Shown here: one piece after another, positions 54,301 through 62,984 of the stretch
How the letters are laid out: each line of letters begins with the position of its first letter
Numbering within the stretch: position 1 is the first letter of the stretch
Assembly: GCA_900107185.1 (NCBI GenBank)
Contig: FNPA01000005.1
Span: 62,001-126,000, forward strand
Source of the DNA: Ruminococcaceae bacterium YAD3003
GTDB taxonomy: Bacteria; Bacillota; Clostridia; Saccharofermentanales; Saccharofermentanaceae
Direction of reading: 5' to 3'
DNA length: 64,000 nt
Notes under the pieces: model-generated
Seen by the model: the letters and a program-made list of their open reading frames with translations, nothing else
Told to the model about the DNA's origin: nothing
The model's database searches: none
Made by a program: the position numbers and the translations under genes

Positions 54301-56275
54301 AGATATCAGGACCTGTTATGTATGAATCACCGATGAATTCGAGAAGTTCTCCCATTGCAAAATATGAATCGCAAGGCTCTCCCGTACCGGGGTAGATTGC
54401 ATCTTCAAATTCAGCATGGAAATCAGCCACATGCTCGAAAACAAGTTCAGAAGGAATAACTTCATCTGTACCGTCAGCATATTCATCTTTAACATCACGT
54501 TCGATATTTACGGTCATGCCTAATGGTTCATGAGGTTCCAAAGGCTTCTTGGTGATATTCTCATCTCTCAATTCTTCGGGGACTTCACTCGGATCCCAGA
54601 GAGACTTATCTATATCGTGAGACGCAAATTCCATTGCATCCTGATCAGATTCACCCTCTTCTTCGGGCTTAACAGCCTTATATCCCTTCAGTCTGTATTT
54701 GGATGCACAGACCGACGTGAATGTATCACGCAGAGCATCGTCGCCGTTTCGCTTGATAACAATAGAAACAAAAGACCCGACTGCCTTCGGCTTGAAAATG
54801 AAGTTCAGTGAAGCATCATCATCAACATCTGAAGGTTTGATCTTATCGTTCTTAACGTCATAAGGAAGGTTATAGAAAACAGTAGGGCCGTCATCTACCA
54901 GATATCCTTCACAACCGAGGATACACTTAATAGGTGCTTCTCCGGTATCTTTGCGCTTTTTATTGATGCCTTTAGCAGCCTCAAATACATGAGGAAATGC
55001 CTGAACAACACCGTGGTCAGTAACCGCACATGCCGAGTGACCGAATTGAGCTGCAAGCTTAATCAGATCAGCAGGATCTGTCGTCGCGTCGCTCTCACTC
55101 ATCTTGGTGTGCACATGGAGCTCTACTCTCTTACGTTCTGCAGTATCTTTTCTCTTCGGTGGTTTCTCTGCACTGAAGAATCCTGATACCTTAAGACACT
55201 TATCGCCCGTAAAAGAGTCATTCTCGACATTACCCTGAATGCCGACATAACCGCCCTTACCAAATTCTTTCTGGAATCCGTCAGCTTCTTCTGGCTTTAA
55301 GAAAGCAATACATGAAATACCGTCTGTATCATCAAGGCACATGAACTTAACGATTACACTTCTGCCAGTTTTCGCGAGTTTAAAAGAGTCTTCGTTAAAT
55401 ATGAGATTACCTGCGATATTTACGTCAAAGCAGCCGATAGTCAGATTCGCAATCTTCATAAAAGTCGCCTGCTTCTTTACTTTACCGTAAAGCTGGTTAT
55501 CAGCATTAGCCTGAGCCTTATAATCGAACTTTTTCTCTTCCTGTTTAGCTTCTTTTCTAAGCTGCTGGGCCTTAGCCTCCCAGGAATTTTTATTAGGTTT
55601 TGTATCTGAATCTTCTTTCTTTTCAGATTTATTCTTCTTACCTGAACCTTTGCCTGTATCAGCAGGAACCTCATAATCTTCAAATTTCAGTTCCTTCATA
55701 GCCTGATAGATATCATCAGGCATGAGATCACTGCCTGCAATATCAGGATCAATGGTCTCTATTTCAAATCTGCCGGGAATATCAGTGCCCAGACATATAT
55801 AGCTGGCTTCTCTTACAGACTCAATAATGTTCTTCTTTTCAGAATCGCTGAGCATCAATGCCCAACCCGAAAGAATGTTGATATAAGTAACGTAGCCAAA
55901 ACAATCACCACTGTCATAATCAACATCAGCCTTAAGGTCGATGTTGTCTGCCGGGTTACTTACTTCATTTTTGTTATCTCTGGCAACGTAATACTTAATC
56001 AGATCACTGACAGCCTCATAGGCAGTCGGAAAATTAATGTCGTCAAAACCTTTGAATGTAAAATTCACTCTGGTTCCAAAATCATTCTCCAGATCATGAA
56101 CAAATGAAACGAGACTGTTTTTACCACTCAAAGACTCAACACCGTCAATAATAATATTGACGGATGCCTTAGCCTTATAGATGTCTACCTTCTGAACATA
56201 AAGCTCACTTAAATCCTTGTATCTGTCACTGTCTACGTTAAACAGATCAAGTAGTTTTACATTTATCTTCTCCAA
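51338..56275 (-). CDS. polC: DNA polymerase III alpha subunit, Gram-positive type PolC, with degenerate exonuclease region
   Basis: Main replicative polymerase. 1645 residues, against about 1440 in Bacillus. N-terminal domain (1-200), a Lys/Glu-rich linker (205-265), OB fold (270-370), PHP part 1 (384-465: H387, H389, D396, D420, H421, E456), an enlarged exonuclease-like insert (470-770), PHP part 2 to D931/H933, a zinc finger (CKKC, CPEC), and the palm with D1161/D1163 (PDIDLNFSG) and D1286 (LKLDILGH). The clamp-binding INLF sits at the end. In the insert FKPKAVG (494-500) stands where FDxETTG should be. Start is a TTG at 56275 with GGAAG nine bases upstream; no in-frame ATG follows for about 140 codons. 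Confidence 0.95.
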   Translation of the reverse strand: MEKINVKLLDLFNVDSDRYKDLSELYVQKVDIYKAKASVNIIIDGVESLSGKNSLVSFVHDLENDFGTRVNFTFKGFDDINFPTAYEAVSDLIKYYVARDNKNEVSNPADNIDLKADVDYDSGDCFGYVTYINILSGWALMLSDSEKKNIIESVREASYICLGTDIPGRFEIETIDPDIAGSDLMPDDIYQAMKELKFEDYEVPADTGKGSGKKNKSEKKEDSDTKPNKNSWEAKAQQLRKEAKQEEKKFDYKAQANADNQLYGKVKKQATFMKIANLTIGCFDVNIAGNLIFNEDSFKLAKTGRSVIVKFMCLDDTDGISCIAFLKPEEADGFQKEFGKGGYVGIQGNVENDSFTGDKCLKVSGFFSAEKPPKRKDTAERKRVELHVHTKMSESDATTDPADLIKLAAQFGHSACAVTDHGVVQAFPHVFEAAKGINKKRKDTGEAPIKCILGCEGYLVDDGPTVFYNLPYDVKNDKIKPSDVDDDASLNFIFKPKAVGSFVSIVIKRNGDDALRDTFTSVCASKYRLKGYKAVKPEEEGESDQDAMEFASHDIDKSLWDPSEVPEELRDENITKKPLEPHEPLGMTVNIERDVKDEYADGTDEVIPSELVFEHVADFHAEFEDAIYPGTGEPCDSYFAMGELLEFIGDSYITGPDIFTTLAFLRRAGYGINIEDQVYYRHKFLMPATSDEDILETFYKGEFKTVDEALSSKGTLFNYTAVGSEFDDMFTACYKSASLLASCLIDAGTVDALDINYKVGHYTPARIKSNDKNANKLPIAPMYHIIYLVRSNMGLYNLYRIVSESQIHYYARRPRTPKSLLKYFKSGIIVGGACERGEIYRYVITQYRSLNKDRQATREFLKESEEFSKILSLYDYVEIQPLCNNMFITRQDPSKSDTGTTPMNEDDIRIVNELLVETADDHGMPVCATTDSHFLNKEDGRYRKYMLMSMGFDDAEMQSDLYFRTTDEMLEEFKYLGEEKAMEVVVDNTNMIADMIEFGIKPFPDGSYPPQIARAAADVRDIAYTKANRMYRHKGVLNEVVKARLDRELDSIINNGYAIMYYIAYRLVKKSNNDGYVVGSRGSVGSSFAATMCGISEVNPLPPHYRCKKCNYAEFDNSGKYGSGYDLPPKNCPECGEPLTPDGQDIPFETFLGFKGDKQPDIDLNFSGEYQPRAHAYVGVLFGGTHTFKAGTIGAYQDKNAYGVCRKICEEKGEPFTQAHLAFMARDIIGVKRTTSQHPGGIVVIAKEMDIYEFTPIQFPANKTDCGIITTHFDFRAMHDTILKLDILGHADPTVLRMLSDITGVNITDIPIPDEKVMSLLVNTDALGFPIEATDAGSATLGLSELGTNMARGMIKETKPTRFYDLVQLMGLSHGTDVWTGNAQDLIRAGTCDLNSVIGCRDSIMTSLIYWGLPNKDAFDIMEGVRKGKVAAGKVEKWPEYVEEMKKCGVPDWYIESCQKIKYMFPKAHAAAYSISTLRVAWFKVYYPEEYYCSFFTHRGEGLFNAEDMCNGPEKVKKRRIELADEMHAKGDPNTKLKYYFYELVEEMYARGITFAPITLNDSLGKKFAKAGPKLIRPPFCAIPAVSPANGEAIEKARAEAPFKNRDDFMKRTGVGQSVTQKLLDYGGILDDLPESAQINLFDLM

Positions 56276-57308
56276 GTCTTATCACTTCCCTTACAAACTC
56301 ATCAACTGCATCGGATGCAGGAATCTTTCTGACCGGCACGCCCTTTTCGAATAAAACGAATTCGTCTTTGCCGCCTGCTAATCCGATGTCACATTCTCTT
56401 GCTTCTCCGGGTCCGTTAACAACACATCCCATTACAGCAACCTTAAGGTTATAGGGAAGCTTTGATACTTTTTCTTCGATCTGTCCCGCAAGTTCAATCA
56501 AAGGAACCTGGGTTCTGCCGCATGTAGGACAGGAAATGAAAGTTATACCGCCGTCTCTTAAATCAAGAGCCTTAAGGATCTGTTTTGCAGTTATAACTTC
56601 ATCGACAGGATTACCTGTAAGAGAGACTCTTATAGTATCTCCAATGCCCTCTGCAAGGAGAGCACCGATACCAACCGCGGATTTTATTGCGCCTTCTCTT
56701 ACTGTGCCTGCCTCTGTAACACCTACATGAAGAGGATAATCGCAGGATTTAGAAAGAATCCTGTATGTGTCGATAGTAAGTTTAGGTGATGAAGACTTGA
56801 TAGAAATAACGATATTATCAAAATCCTGATCTTCCAAAAGCTTAACAGCACCTAAAGCACTCTCTGTCATTGCATCAGCGTTGACTTCTCCATACTTGGC
56901 AAGGATCTCCCTGGAAATTGAACCGGAATTAACTCCAACACGGATAGGAATATTACGCTCTTTGCATTTATCAGCAACCAGCTTAACATTCTCCGGTCCA
57001 CCAATATTACCGGGATTGATTCTTATCTTAGCAGCACCATTATCAGCTGCAGCTAATGCGAGCCTGTAATCGAAATGAATATCGGCAACAACCGGTATCG
57101 GAGATTGAGCAGTAATCTGTTTAAGACTCTCAGCTGCCTCCATATCAGGAATGGCAACTCTGGTAATATCACAACCGGCATCAGCCAACTCCTGAATCTG
57201 TGCAAGAGTAGCCTTTGCATCTCTGGTATCAGTATTATTCATTGACTGGATCTTAACAGAAGATCCGCCACCAACCTGAACATTACCAATAAAGACAGAC
57301 TTAGTCAT
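56247..57308 (-). CDS. ispG: 4-hydroxy-3-methylbut-2-enyl diphosphate synthase (flavodoxin/ferredoxin)
   Basis: Iron-sulfur enzyme of the MEP isoprenoid route, converting MEcPP to HMBPP. 353 residues: TIM barrel starting SVKIQSMNNTDTRD, RINPGNIGG, RVGVNSGS, and the cluster cysteines in ISCPTCGRTQ and MGCVVNGPGEARE. Together with dxr upstream it supplies precursors to uppS. The last 29 bases overlap the start of polC. Confidence 0.97.
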   Translation of the reverse strand: MTKSVFIGNVQVGGGSSVKIQSMNNTDTRDAKATLAQIQELADAGCDITRVAIPDMEAAESLKQITAQSPIPVVADIHFDYRLALAAADNGAAKIRINPGNIGGPENVKLVADKCKERNIPIRVGVNSGSISREILAKYGEVNADAMTESALGAVKLLEDQDFDNIVISIKSSSPKLTIDTYRILSKSCDYPLHVGVTEAGTVREGAIKSAVGIGALLAEGIGDTIRVSLTGNPVDEVITAKQILKALDLRDGGITFISCPTCGRTQVPLIELAGQIEEKVSKLPYNLKVAVMGCVVNGPGEARECDIGLAGGKDEFVLFEKGVPVRKIPASDAVDEFVREVIRLGEDKCKTT

Positions 57309-57320
57309 AATTCACTCTCC

Positions 57321-58673
57321 TTAAGTTCCAAAACCGAATATAATCGTCAGGATATCTGATACAAACGCAAATATCAGCAAGAGAATAATCAGCACAAATC
57401 CGATTATTGTCAGCCTTCCTTCCGCCTTCTCAGACAGCTTACGACCGATAACCATCTCAACTACGATCAACAGTATCTGTACACCGTCAAGACCCGGTAT
57501 CGGGAGAAGATTGGAAAATGCCAGAGCGATAGAGATAATACCACCCAACATAATGAGCATATAGATCTTATCGCCTATGGAATCCTGTTCATCCTCTACG
57601 ACATCGTTTACCACAGATGCTATACCTATGGGACCCGATACCAAATTATAAACTTTTACCCTTCCTCTGATAGCATCACGGATGCCTCTTATCGTGAAAT
57701 TTGTCATTGAAGCTGGCATTTTGGCCGCATATGCGAACGCCTTAAAAAAGTTAGCCGGAGAATTAACTGCATAGGAATATAAAACAATTCCGCGGTCAGT
57801 ATAATAGTCCTGATAGACAGGAATAATCTCTGCTTCATTCTCTACGCCGTCTCTTACATAAGTAACGGTAATTGAATCATCATTAAGATTATTTATGTAG
57901 TCTTCGAAACCTTCATCAGCAACAGAAACACCATTAAAATGCGTTACATAATCACCGGCCTGAAGAACCGGATTACCATTATTCTGTTCTTCATCAACAG
58001 AATAGATTTTCCAGCCGTGATATTCATTTTCAGTAGATATTGATTCAACTGTAATAAGGAGCAAAGGCTTTCTCTTCTGAACAGGTTCCAGAGTAACATC
58101 GTAGAGCCTACCTGTCTCACGTGACTTCAATGTCAGAACTACATCATCTGCAGGATCAATAGTGCTCATCTCATAAGAGAAGTCATAGTACATATAAACT
58201 CTGGCACCATTAACTTTAACAATGGTGTCACGCTCTACATATTCAGAAGCTACTTCTGCGGTCTGTGCTCCAGGAACAGGATTTCCGATGTCAGTACTTA
58301 CAAATCCTGTAAAACAATACATTAGGAAAAAGATAAGGATACCAAGAATCAGGTTCATCACAGGACCTGCAAGAGCTACGAGAAGTCTTTTGAATCTGGG
58401 CTGGTTGATGAGGAGATGCGGATCATCGCTCTTAACGACGTAACCCTCCTCATCGATTTCCGAGAATCTTACATAGGCGCCAACAGGGATCAGTCTTATC
58501 GAGAAGTCTACATCATTACGCTTCCAGCTTAACAGCTTAGGGCCGACAAAAAGAGAGACCTCAAAAGCTTTGATCTTAAGGAGCTTGGCTACCCAGAAAT
58601 GTGCGAGCTCATGCATACTTGCGAGTACACCGAGTAAAATAAGTACGATTACTATGCTGATTACTATGTTCAT
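57321..58673 (-). CDS. rseP: Site-2 metalloprotease RseP/RasP
   Basis: Intramembrane zinc protease that cuts anti-sigma factors and signal peptide remnants. 450 residues: HELAH at 21-25 in the first helix, GPVMNLILGI in the second part, a PDZ region (about 175-285) that is long, and the third ligand motif NLLPIPGLDGVQ near 385. The last helix is C-terminal. Start overlaps the dxr stop as ATGA. The usual length is about 430, so slightly long. Confidence 0.95.
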   Translation of the reverse strand: MNIVISIVIVLILLGVLASMHELAHFWVAKLLKIKAFEVSLFVGPKLLSWKRNDVDFSIRLIPVGAYVRFSEIDEEGYVVKSDDPHLLINQPRFKRLLVALAGPVMNLILGILIFFLMYCFTGFVSTDIGNPVPGAQTAEVASEYVERDTIVKVNGARVYMYYDFSYEMSTIDPADDVVLTLKSRETGRLYDVTLEPVQKRKPLLLITVESISTENEYHGWKIYSVDEEQNNGNPVLQAGDYVTHFNGVSVADEGFEDYINNLNDDSITVTYVRDGVENEAEIIPVYQDYYTDRGIVLYSYAVNSPANFFKAFAYAAKMPASMTNFTIRGIRDAIRGRVKVYNLVSGPIGIASVVNDVVEDEQDSIGDKIYMLIMLGGIISIALAFSNLLPIPGLDGVQILLIVVEMVIGRKLSEKAEGRLTIIGFVLIILLLIFAFVSDILTIIFGFGT

Positions 58674-59854
58674 GATTTGATCTTACCTGCAATCAACTCA
58701 TCAGCATAGATTCTTGCATCTTTATCGGTTTGAGCAATTGTCTCTATGGTCAGATTCATATTTTTAATGTCAGGATCCATTTTCTCTACCGTCTCGAAAA
58801 CAGTTCTCTCAATATCAAGGAACTTGATCTTGCCGTCAAGATAAGCTCTTACCGCAGATTCATTTGCTGCGTTCATTACAGTAGGATATAGTCCGCCCTT
58901 ATCACCTGTTTCATAAGCAAGCTTAACCAGTCTGAAAACTTCGGTATCACAAGCTTCAAAAGTCAGATTAGAAGTAGCAGCTTCGAAAGGATCGAACTCT
59001 TTAACGATAGACGGACCTCTGTCAGGATAGTAAAGAGCAACTTCAATAGGAAGAACCATTGAAGGTTTGCCCATCTGCGCAAGAACAGAGCCGTCTTTAA
59101 GTCTGATCATTGAATGGATAACACTCTGAGGATGAACAACGACGTCAATCCTGCTGCATTCAATACCATAGAGGTGATGTGCCTCAATGATTTCCAGTCC
59201 CTTATTCATCATAGTGGCAGAATCGATAGTGATCTTACCACCCATATTCCAAGTAGGATGATGCAGAGCATCCTGAACAGTAACACTTTCGAGCTGCTGT
59301 CTGCTCATGCCTCTGAACGGTCCGCCTGAAGCAGTGATGAGAATTCTGTCTAGGTCTTCTCTCTTCTCGCCCTTGAGGCACTGCCAAATTGCAGAATGCT
59401 CGCTGTCGATAGGAAGCATCATGACACCCTTCTCTCTGATCAGAGGCATTATGATATCTCCGCCGGCAACGAGTGTTTCTTTATTAGCAAGAGCGATATC
59501 TTTGCCTTTTAAAACTGCGTGATAAACAGGCTCCAAACCTGCAAATCCGACTATTGCTCCGACAATGGTATCGATTGAATCCAGAGTTGCTACAGTTATA
59601 TTTCCTTCTCTGCCAGAAAGGACTTCTGTATCAATGCCTGCTGACTTAAGCCTTCCGGATAATTCTTTAGCTTTATCTTCCCTTACAACACTGCAGACAC
59701 GGGGTCTAAACTCAACGATCTGCTCATATAATGTTTCTATATCGCTGTCACAAGTGAGTGCCTCAACAGTAAAATCTTCAGGCGCTTTTCTGGCAACTTC
59801 AAGCGTCTGTCTACCGATAGAGCCTGTTGAACCCAATATAGATAATTTGCGCAT
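58670..59854 (-). CDS. dxr: 1-deoxy-D-xylulose 5-phosphate reductoisomerase
   Basis: Second step of the MEP pathway. 394 residues: NADPH-binding LGSTGSIGRQTLEVAR, NKETLVAGG, the metal and substrate region PIDSEHSAIWQCL, TASGGPFRG, and HPTWNMGGKITIDSATMMNKGLE (given in parts: the flexible loop and catalytic motif). Its ATG is at 59854, 39 bases after cdsA. Part of the conserved uppS-cdsA-dxr-rseP-ispG order. Confidence 0.97.
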   Translation of the reverse strand: MRKLSILGSTGSIGRQTLEVARKAPEDFTVEALTCDSDIETLYEQIVEFRPRVCSVVREDKAKELSGRLKSAGIDTEVLSGREGNITVATLDSIDTIVGAIVGFAGLEPVYHAVLKGKDIALANKETLVAGGDIIMPLIREKGVMMLPIDSEHSAIWQCLKGEKREDLDRILITASGGPFRGMSRQQLESVTVQDALHHPTWNMGGKITIDSATMMNKGLEIIEAHHLYGIECSRIDVVVHPQSVIHSMIRLKDGSVLAQMGKPSMVLPIEVALYYPDRGPSIVKEFDPFEAATSNLTFEACDTEVFRLVKLAYETGDKGGLYPTVMNAANESAVRAYLDGKIKFLDIERTVFETVEKMDPDIKNMNLTIETIAQTDKDARIYADELIAGKIKS

Positions 59855-59893
59855 ATTAAATCTCCCGAAAACAATTAATTACGAGTCATATAA

Positions 59894-60760
59894 TCAGAAT
59901 AGATTGTTGGCTATTATAGCAATGAACAACGCGACAGGAAGCGTAAAGAAAGTGCTGTCGAACCTGTCGAGCATTCCGCCATGTCCTGGAAACAGATTGC
60001 TGAAATCCTTGATTCCGGTATTTCTCTTGATTACTGAACAGAACCAGTCACCCAACTGTGACATTACGGATATAAGAATTCCGAGGAAAAATGTCAGAAT
60101 AGCGTAAGGTATCACAGGCATAGGGATCTCATCGATTCTGTGAATAACCAGGCAACAATAAACAGTTACACAAATAGCGCAGAAGATCGCTCCTCCAATA
60201 CATCCTTCCCATGTCTTCTTAGGAGAAATATGAGGTACGATCTTATGTTTCCCCAATGTAACACCTGTAAAGTAAGCAAAAGTGTCCGTTCCCCATGGAG
60301 CAAACAAACCAATGATCATATAGAACCAACCATTAGGAACAAACAACAATGCGCTGACCAAACAGAACAAAGGGAAAGAAATATAGAAAACCATTCCACC
60401 AGTAAATAAACCATTAAGAAAAGCCTTTGGGTCATTGGGTCTTACAAGCGGAAGATTGATACCACAGGATAAACAATACATACAGACAACCAAAAGATAG
60501 ATTGCCATTATATTCTCAATTTTGAGTTTGAAAATAAGACCGCATATAACAACAAGAGTTGCAAGACTCATTCCGATAATAAGAAGCAGTCTGGAAGGAT
60601 GGAATCCTCCGGTTTTAAGCGCCTTATACAGTTCAACACATGCAAAGACACCAATTATTACAGCCATAATTACTCCGGTTATCGGGAAAAAATAGGCCGG
60701 CATGAAAAATGCCAGAACCAGAACAGTAAATATGATTCCTGTAATAACTCTCTGTCTCAA
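59894..60760 (-). CDS. cdsA: Phosphatidate cytidylyltransferase
   Basis: Makes CDP-diacylglycerol, precursor of phosphatidylglycerol and cardiolipin. 288 residues from a TTG at 60760, one base after the uppS stop, with GAAGG seven bases upstream. This choice gives the usual family opening (LRQRVITGIIF); a TTG at 60817 would add 19 residues with no match to the family. About eight helices, and the diagnostic PKKTWEGCIGG with WGTDTFAYFTG upstream. Feeds Cls, encoded at 26021. Confidence 0.94.
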   Translation of the reverse strand: MRQRVITGIIFTVLVLAFFMPAYFFPITGVIMAVIIGVFACVELYKALKTGGFHPSRLLLIIGMSLATLVVICGLIFKLKIENIMAIYLLVVCMYCLSCGINLPLVRPNDPKAFLNGLFTGGMVFYISFPLFCLVSALLFVPNGWFYMIIGLFAPWGTDTFAYFTGVTLGKHKIVPHISPKKTWEGCIGGAIFCAICVTVYCCLVIHRIDEIPMPVIPYAILTFFLGILISVMSQLGDWFCSVIKRNTGIKDFSNLFPGHGGMLDRFDSTFFTLPVALFIAIIANNLF

Positions 60761-60761
60761 T

Positions 60762-61529
60762 TTAAGCCTTCGCGTCCTTTTTCGACAGACCACCGAAACG
60801 TCTGTCACGTAATGCAAAATCGCGGAATGCCTGAGTCAGTTCTTCGTAACCGAAGTCAGGCCATAAAACATCAGAGATCCAGAATTCAGAATAAGCACAC
60901 TCCCATAAAAGGAAGTTGGATATTCTGAGTTCTCCGCTGGGTCTGATAATTAATTCCGGATCCGGAACATCAGGAAGATAAAGATTATCTGAAATCATCT
61001 GTTCGGTAATATCAGAAGGCTCCAAAACGCCTGCCTTAACCTGTTCAGCAATCTTCTGACAGCTGTTTACAATCTCTCTTCTTCCACCGTAATTAAATGC
61101 AATAATGAGCTGCATCTTCTGACGGTCCTTAGATCGTTCCTCTTCGATCCTGATAACTTCTTTTACTTTTTCAGGAAGTGCATCAAGATCTCCGGTAAAT
61201 CTCATTCTTACGCCCTCTTCTTTTAGTTCGGGATCGTAACGGTCAACGAACTCAACAAAGAGCTTCATAAGCTTCTCAACTTCATCCTGAGGTCTGGACC
61301 AGTTCTCAGTTGAAAAAGCATAAACAGTAAGATACTTAACACCATATCTTCCGCAGTTGCGGCAAAGTTCCTTAAGGTTCTCTGCTCCTGCCCTGTGGCC
61401 GGCACTCCTGGGAAGATGTCTTTTGGTAGCCCATCTTCCGTTACCGTCCATGATCACACCCAAAGATACGGGAACCTTAAGGTCGCCCGTATCATAGGTG
61501 AATTCCTGTTTTTTTCCGAGAAAGGCCAT
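60762..61529 (-). CDS. uppS: Isoprenyl transferase (undecaprenyl diphosphate synthase)
   Basis: Cis-prenyltransferase that makes the C55 lipid carrier. 255 residues: GVIMDGNGRWA (catalytic Asp), RSAGHRAGAENL, VKYLTVYAFSTENWSRP, IIAFNYGGRREIV and the substrate-binding RPSGELRISNFLLWECAYSE (in two blocks, RPSGELRISNF then LLW). Follows frr by 6 bases and precedes cdsA by one. Confidence 0.97.
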   Translation of the reverse strand: MAFLGKKQEFTYDTGDLKVPVSLGVIMDGNGRWATKRHLPRSAGHRAGAENLKELCRNCGRYGVKYLTVYAFSTENWSRPQDEVEKLMKLFVEFVDRYDPELKEEGVRMRFTGDLDALPEKVKEVIRIEEERSKDRQKMQLIIAFNYGGRREIVNSCQKIAEQVKAGVLEPSDITEQMISDNLYLPDVPDPELIIRPSGELRISNFLLWECAYSEFWISDVLWPDFGYEELTQAFRDFALRDRRFGGLSKKDAKA

Positions 61530-61535
61530 CTAATA

Positions 61536-62108
61536 TCAGATTTCCATCAATTCCTTGTTCTTCTTATCACAAACACTGTCTACCTCAGCAGTATACTTGT
61601 CTGTAATCTTCTGAACCTTTTCTTCGAATTCCTTAAGAAGGTCATCTGTGAGTTCCTTCTTCTTGTTAGCAGCACGCATCTTATCGATAGAATCACGACG
61701 GTTATTACGGATAACTACCTTTGTCTCATCTCCGTAGATCTTAACCTGCTTAACAAGATCCTTACGTCTTTCCTCTGTGAGCATAGGGAAAACGAGTCTG
61801 ATCATCTTACCGTCGTTTGTAGGATTAATTCCGAGGTCCGATGCCTGGATAGCATGCTCGATCTCTTTGAGCATCTTAGGATCCCAAGGAGTAAGAGTAA
61901 TCATTCTTGCTTCAGGAACCTGAATATTAGCAACGGCATTAAGAGGCGACGGAGCACCATAATAATCAACAGTAATCTTGTCTAAAACATGCGGATTAGC
62001 ACGTCCGGCGCGGATAGTGTTGAGGTTCTCCTGAAGGTTATCGATGCACTTCTGCATTTTTGCTTCAATATCATCGTAATCTTTCTTTGTGATCTCGATC
62101 ATAGCCAT
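61536..62108 (-). CDS. frr: Ribosome recycling factor
   Basis: Splits post-termination ribosomes with EF-G. 190 residues, near the usual 185, with the family blocks LNTIRAGRANPHVLDKI, YYGAPSPLNAVANI and ERRKDLVKQVK. AGGAGG lies before the ATG at 62108. Downstream of pyrH in the universal pyrH-frr order. Confidence 0.97.
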   Translation of the reverse strand: MAMIEITKKDYDDIEAKMQKCIDNLQENLNTIRAGRANPHVLDKITVDYYGAPSPLNAVANIQVPEARMITLTPWDPKMLKEIEHAIQASDLGINPTNDGKMIRLVFPMLTEERRKDLVKQVKIYGDETKVVIRNNRRDSIDKMRAANKKKELTDDLLKEFEEKVQKITDKYTAEVDSVCDKKNKELMEI

Positions 62109-62131
62109 AATTCTGCCTCCTGTTATTTTTA

Positions 62132-62839
62132 TTATTCAACGATTGTTCCGAGTTCTTCGCCCTTTGCGATCCTTACGATATTCTCAGGATCCTTCATAGA
62201 GAATACGAGAATCTTTGTGTGGTTATCACGGCAAAGAGCAGCTGCTGTAGCATCCATAACCTTGAGATTAAGTCTCAATACTTCGTCATGGGATACCTTG
62301 TCATACTTCTTGGCATCAGGGTAAACATTAGGATCTTTATCATAAACACCGTCAACCATAGTAGCCTTAAGGAATACATCAGCACCGATTTCAGTAGCTC
62401 TTAATGCAGCACCTGTATCTGTTGAGAAGTAAGGGTTACCTGTACCACAAGCGAAAATAACGATTCTTCCCTTTTCGAGGTGTCTTACAGCTCTCTTTCT
62501 GATATAAGGTTCAGCCATCTGTCTTACTTCAACAGCTGATAAAACTCTGGTAATGGCTCCCTGCTGCTCCAAAGCATCTGAAAGTGCAAGGGAATTCATA
62601 AGAGTTGCGAGCATGCCCATGTGGTCTGCAGTAACTCTGTCCATCTTCTCGGAAGATCTTCCTCTCCAGAAGTTACCTCCGCCGACTACTATAGCAACCT
62701 GAACACCGAGATCAGCTACAGCCTTGATATTTGTTGAGATTTCCTTGAGGATATCGTCATTAATACCGACCTTAGCATCTCCTGCCAGAGCTTCACCGGA
62801 TATCTTCAGAAGGATACGGTTATATTTTTTCTCACTCAT
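62132..62839 (-). CDS. pyrH: Uridylate kinase
   Basis: Phosphorylates UMP to UDP; bacterial-type hexameric enzyme of the amino acid kinase fold. 235 residues from the ATG at 62839 (GGAGG ten bases upstream); a GTG ten codons earlier would lie on the ribosome binding site. Motifs: [40 protein letters not shown] and [17 protein letters not shown]. First gene after the promoter at 62873-62901. Confidence 0.97.
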   Translation of the reverse strand: MSEKKYNRILLKISGEALAGDAKVGINDDILKEISTNIKAVADLGVQVAIVVGGGNFWRGRSSEKMDRVTADHMGMLATLMNSLALSDALEQQGAITRVLSAVEVRQMAEPYIRKRAVRHLEKGRIVIFACGTGNPYFSTDTGAALRATEIGADVFLKATMVDGVYDKDPNVYPDAKKYDKVSHDEVLRLNLKVMDATAAALCRDNHTKILVFSMKDPENIVRIAKGEELGTIVE

Positions 62840-62872
62840 TAAATAAGGTCCTCCGCAAATTTTCTTCACTAG

Positions 62873-62901
62873 ATTTTATCAATAATCGACGCATATGTGA
62901 A
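62873..62901 (-). promoter_or_regulatory. Promoter of the pyrH-to-priA run
   Basis: On the minus strand TTCACA (62896-62901), 17 bases, TAAAAT (62873-62878); five of six consensus bases in each box. It lies between the tsf terminator and pyrH, so the long downstream run need not depend on rpsB-tsf. Confidence 0.7.
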
Positions 62902-62924
62902 TTAAAAAAATAATTAATAAGAAA

Positions 62925-62948
62925 ACCCCGCACTTAATTGTGCGGGGT
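62925..62948 (-). terminator. Terminator of rpsB-tsf
   Basis: ACCCCGCAC, loop TTAATT, GTGCGGGGT; on the minus strand followed by TTTCTTATTAATT. Perfect 9-base stem, 36 bases after the tsf stop. Confidence 0.88.
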
Positions 62949-62984
62949 CTTAATTGGTTTAATCAAACAGTTGTCTGATAAGAA

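Noticed and set aside
61395-61985. Plus-strand open frame of 196 codons
   Set aside because: It is antisense to uppS and frr, both well supported; the product looks like no known protein.
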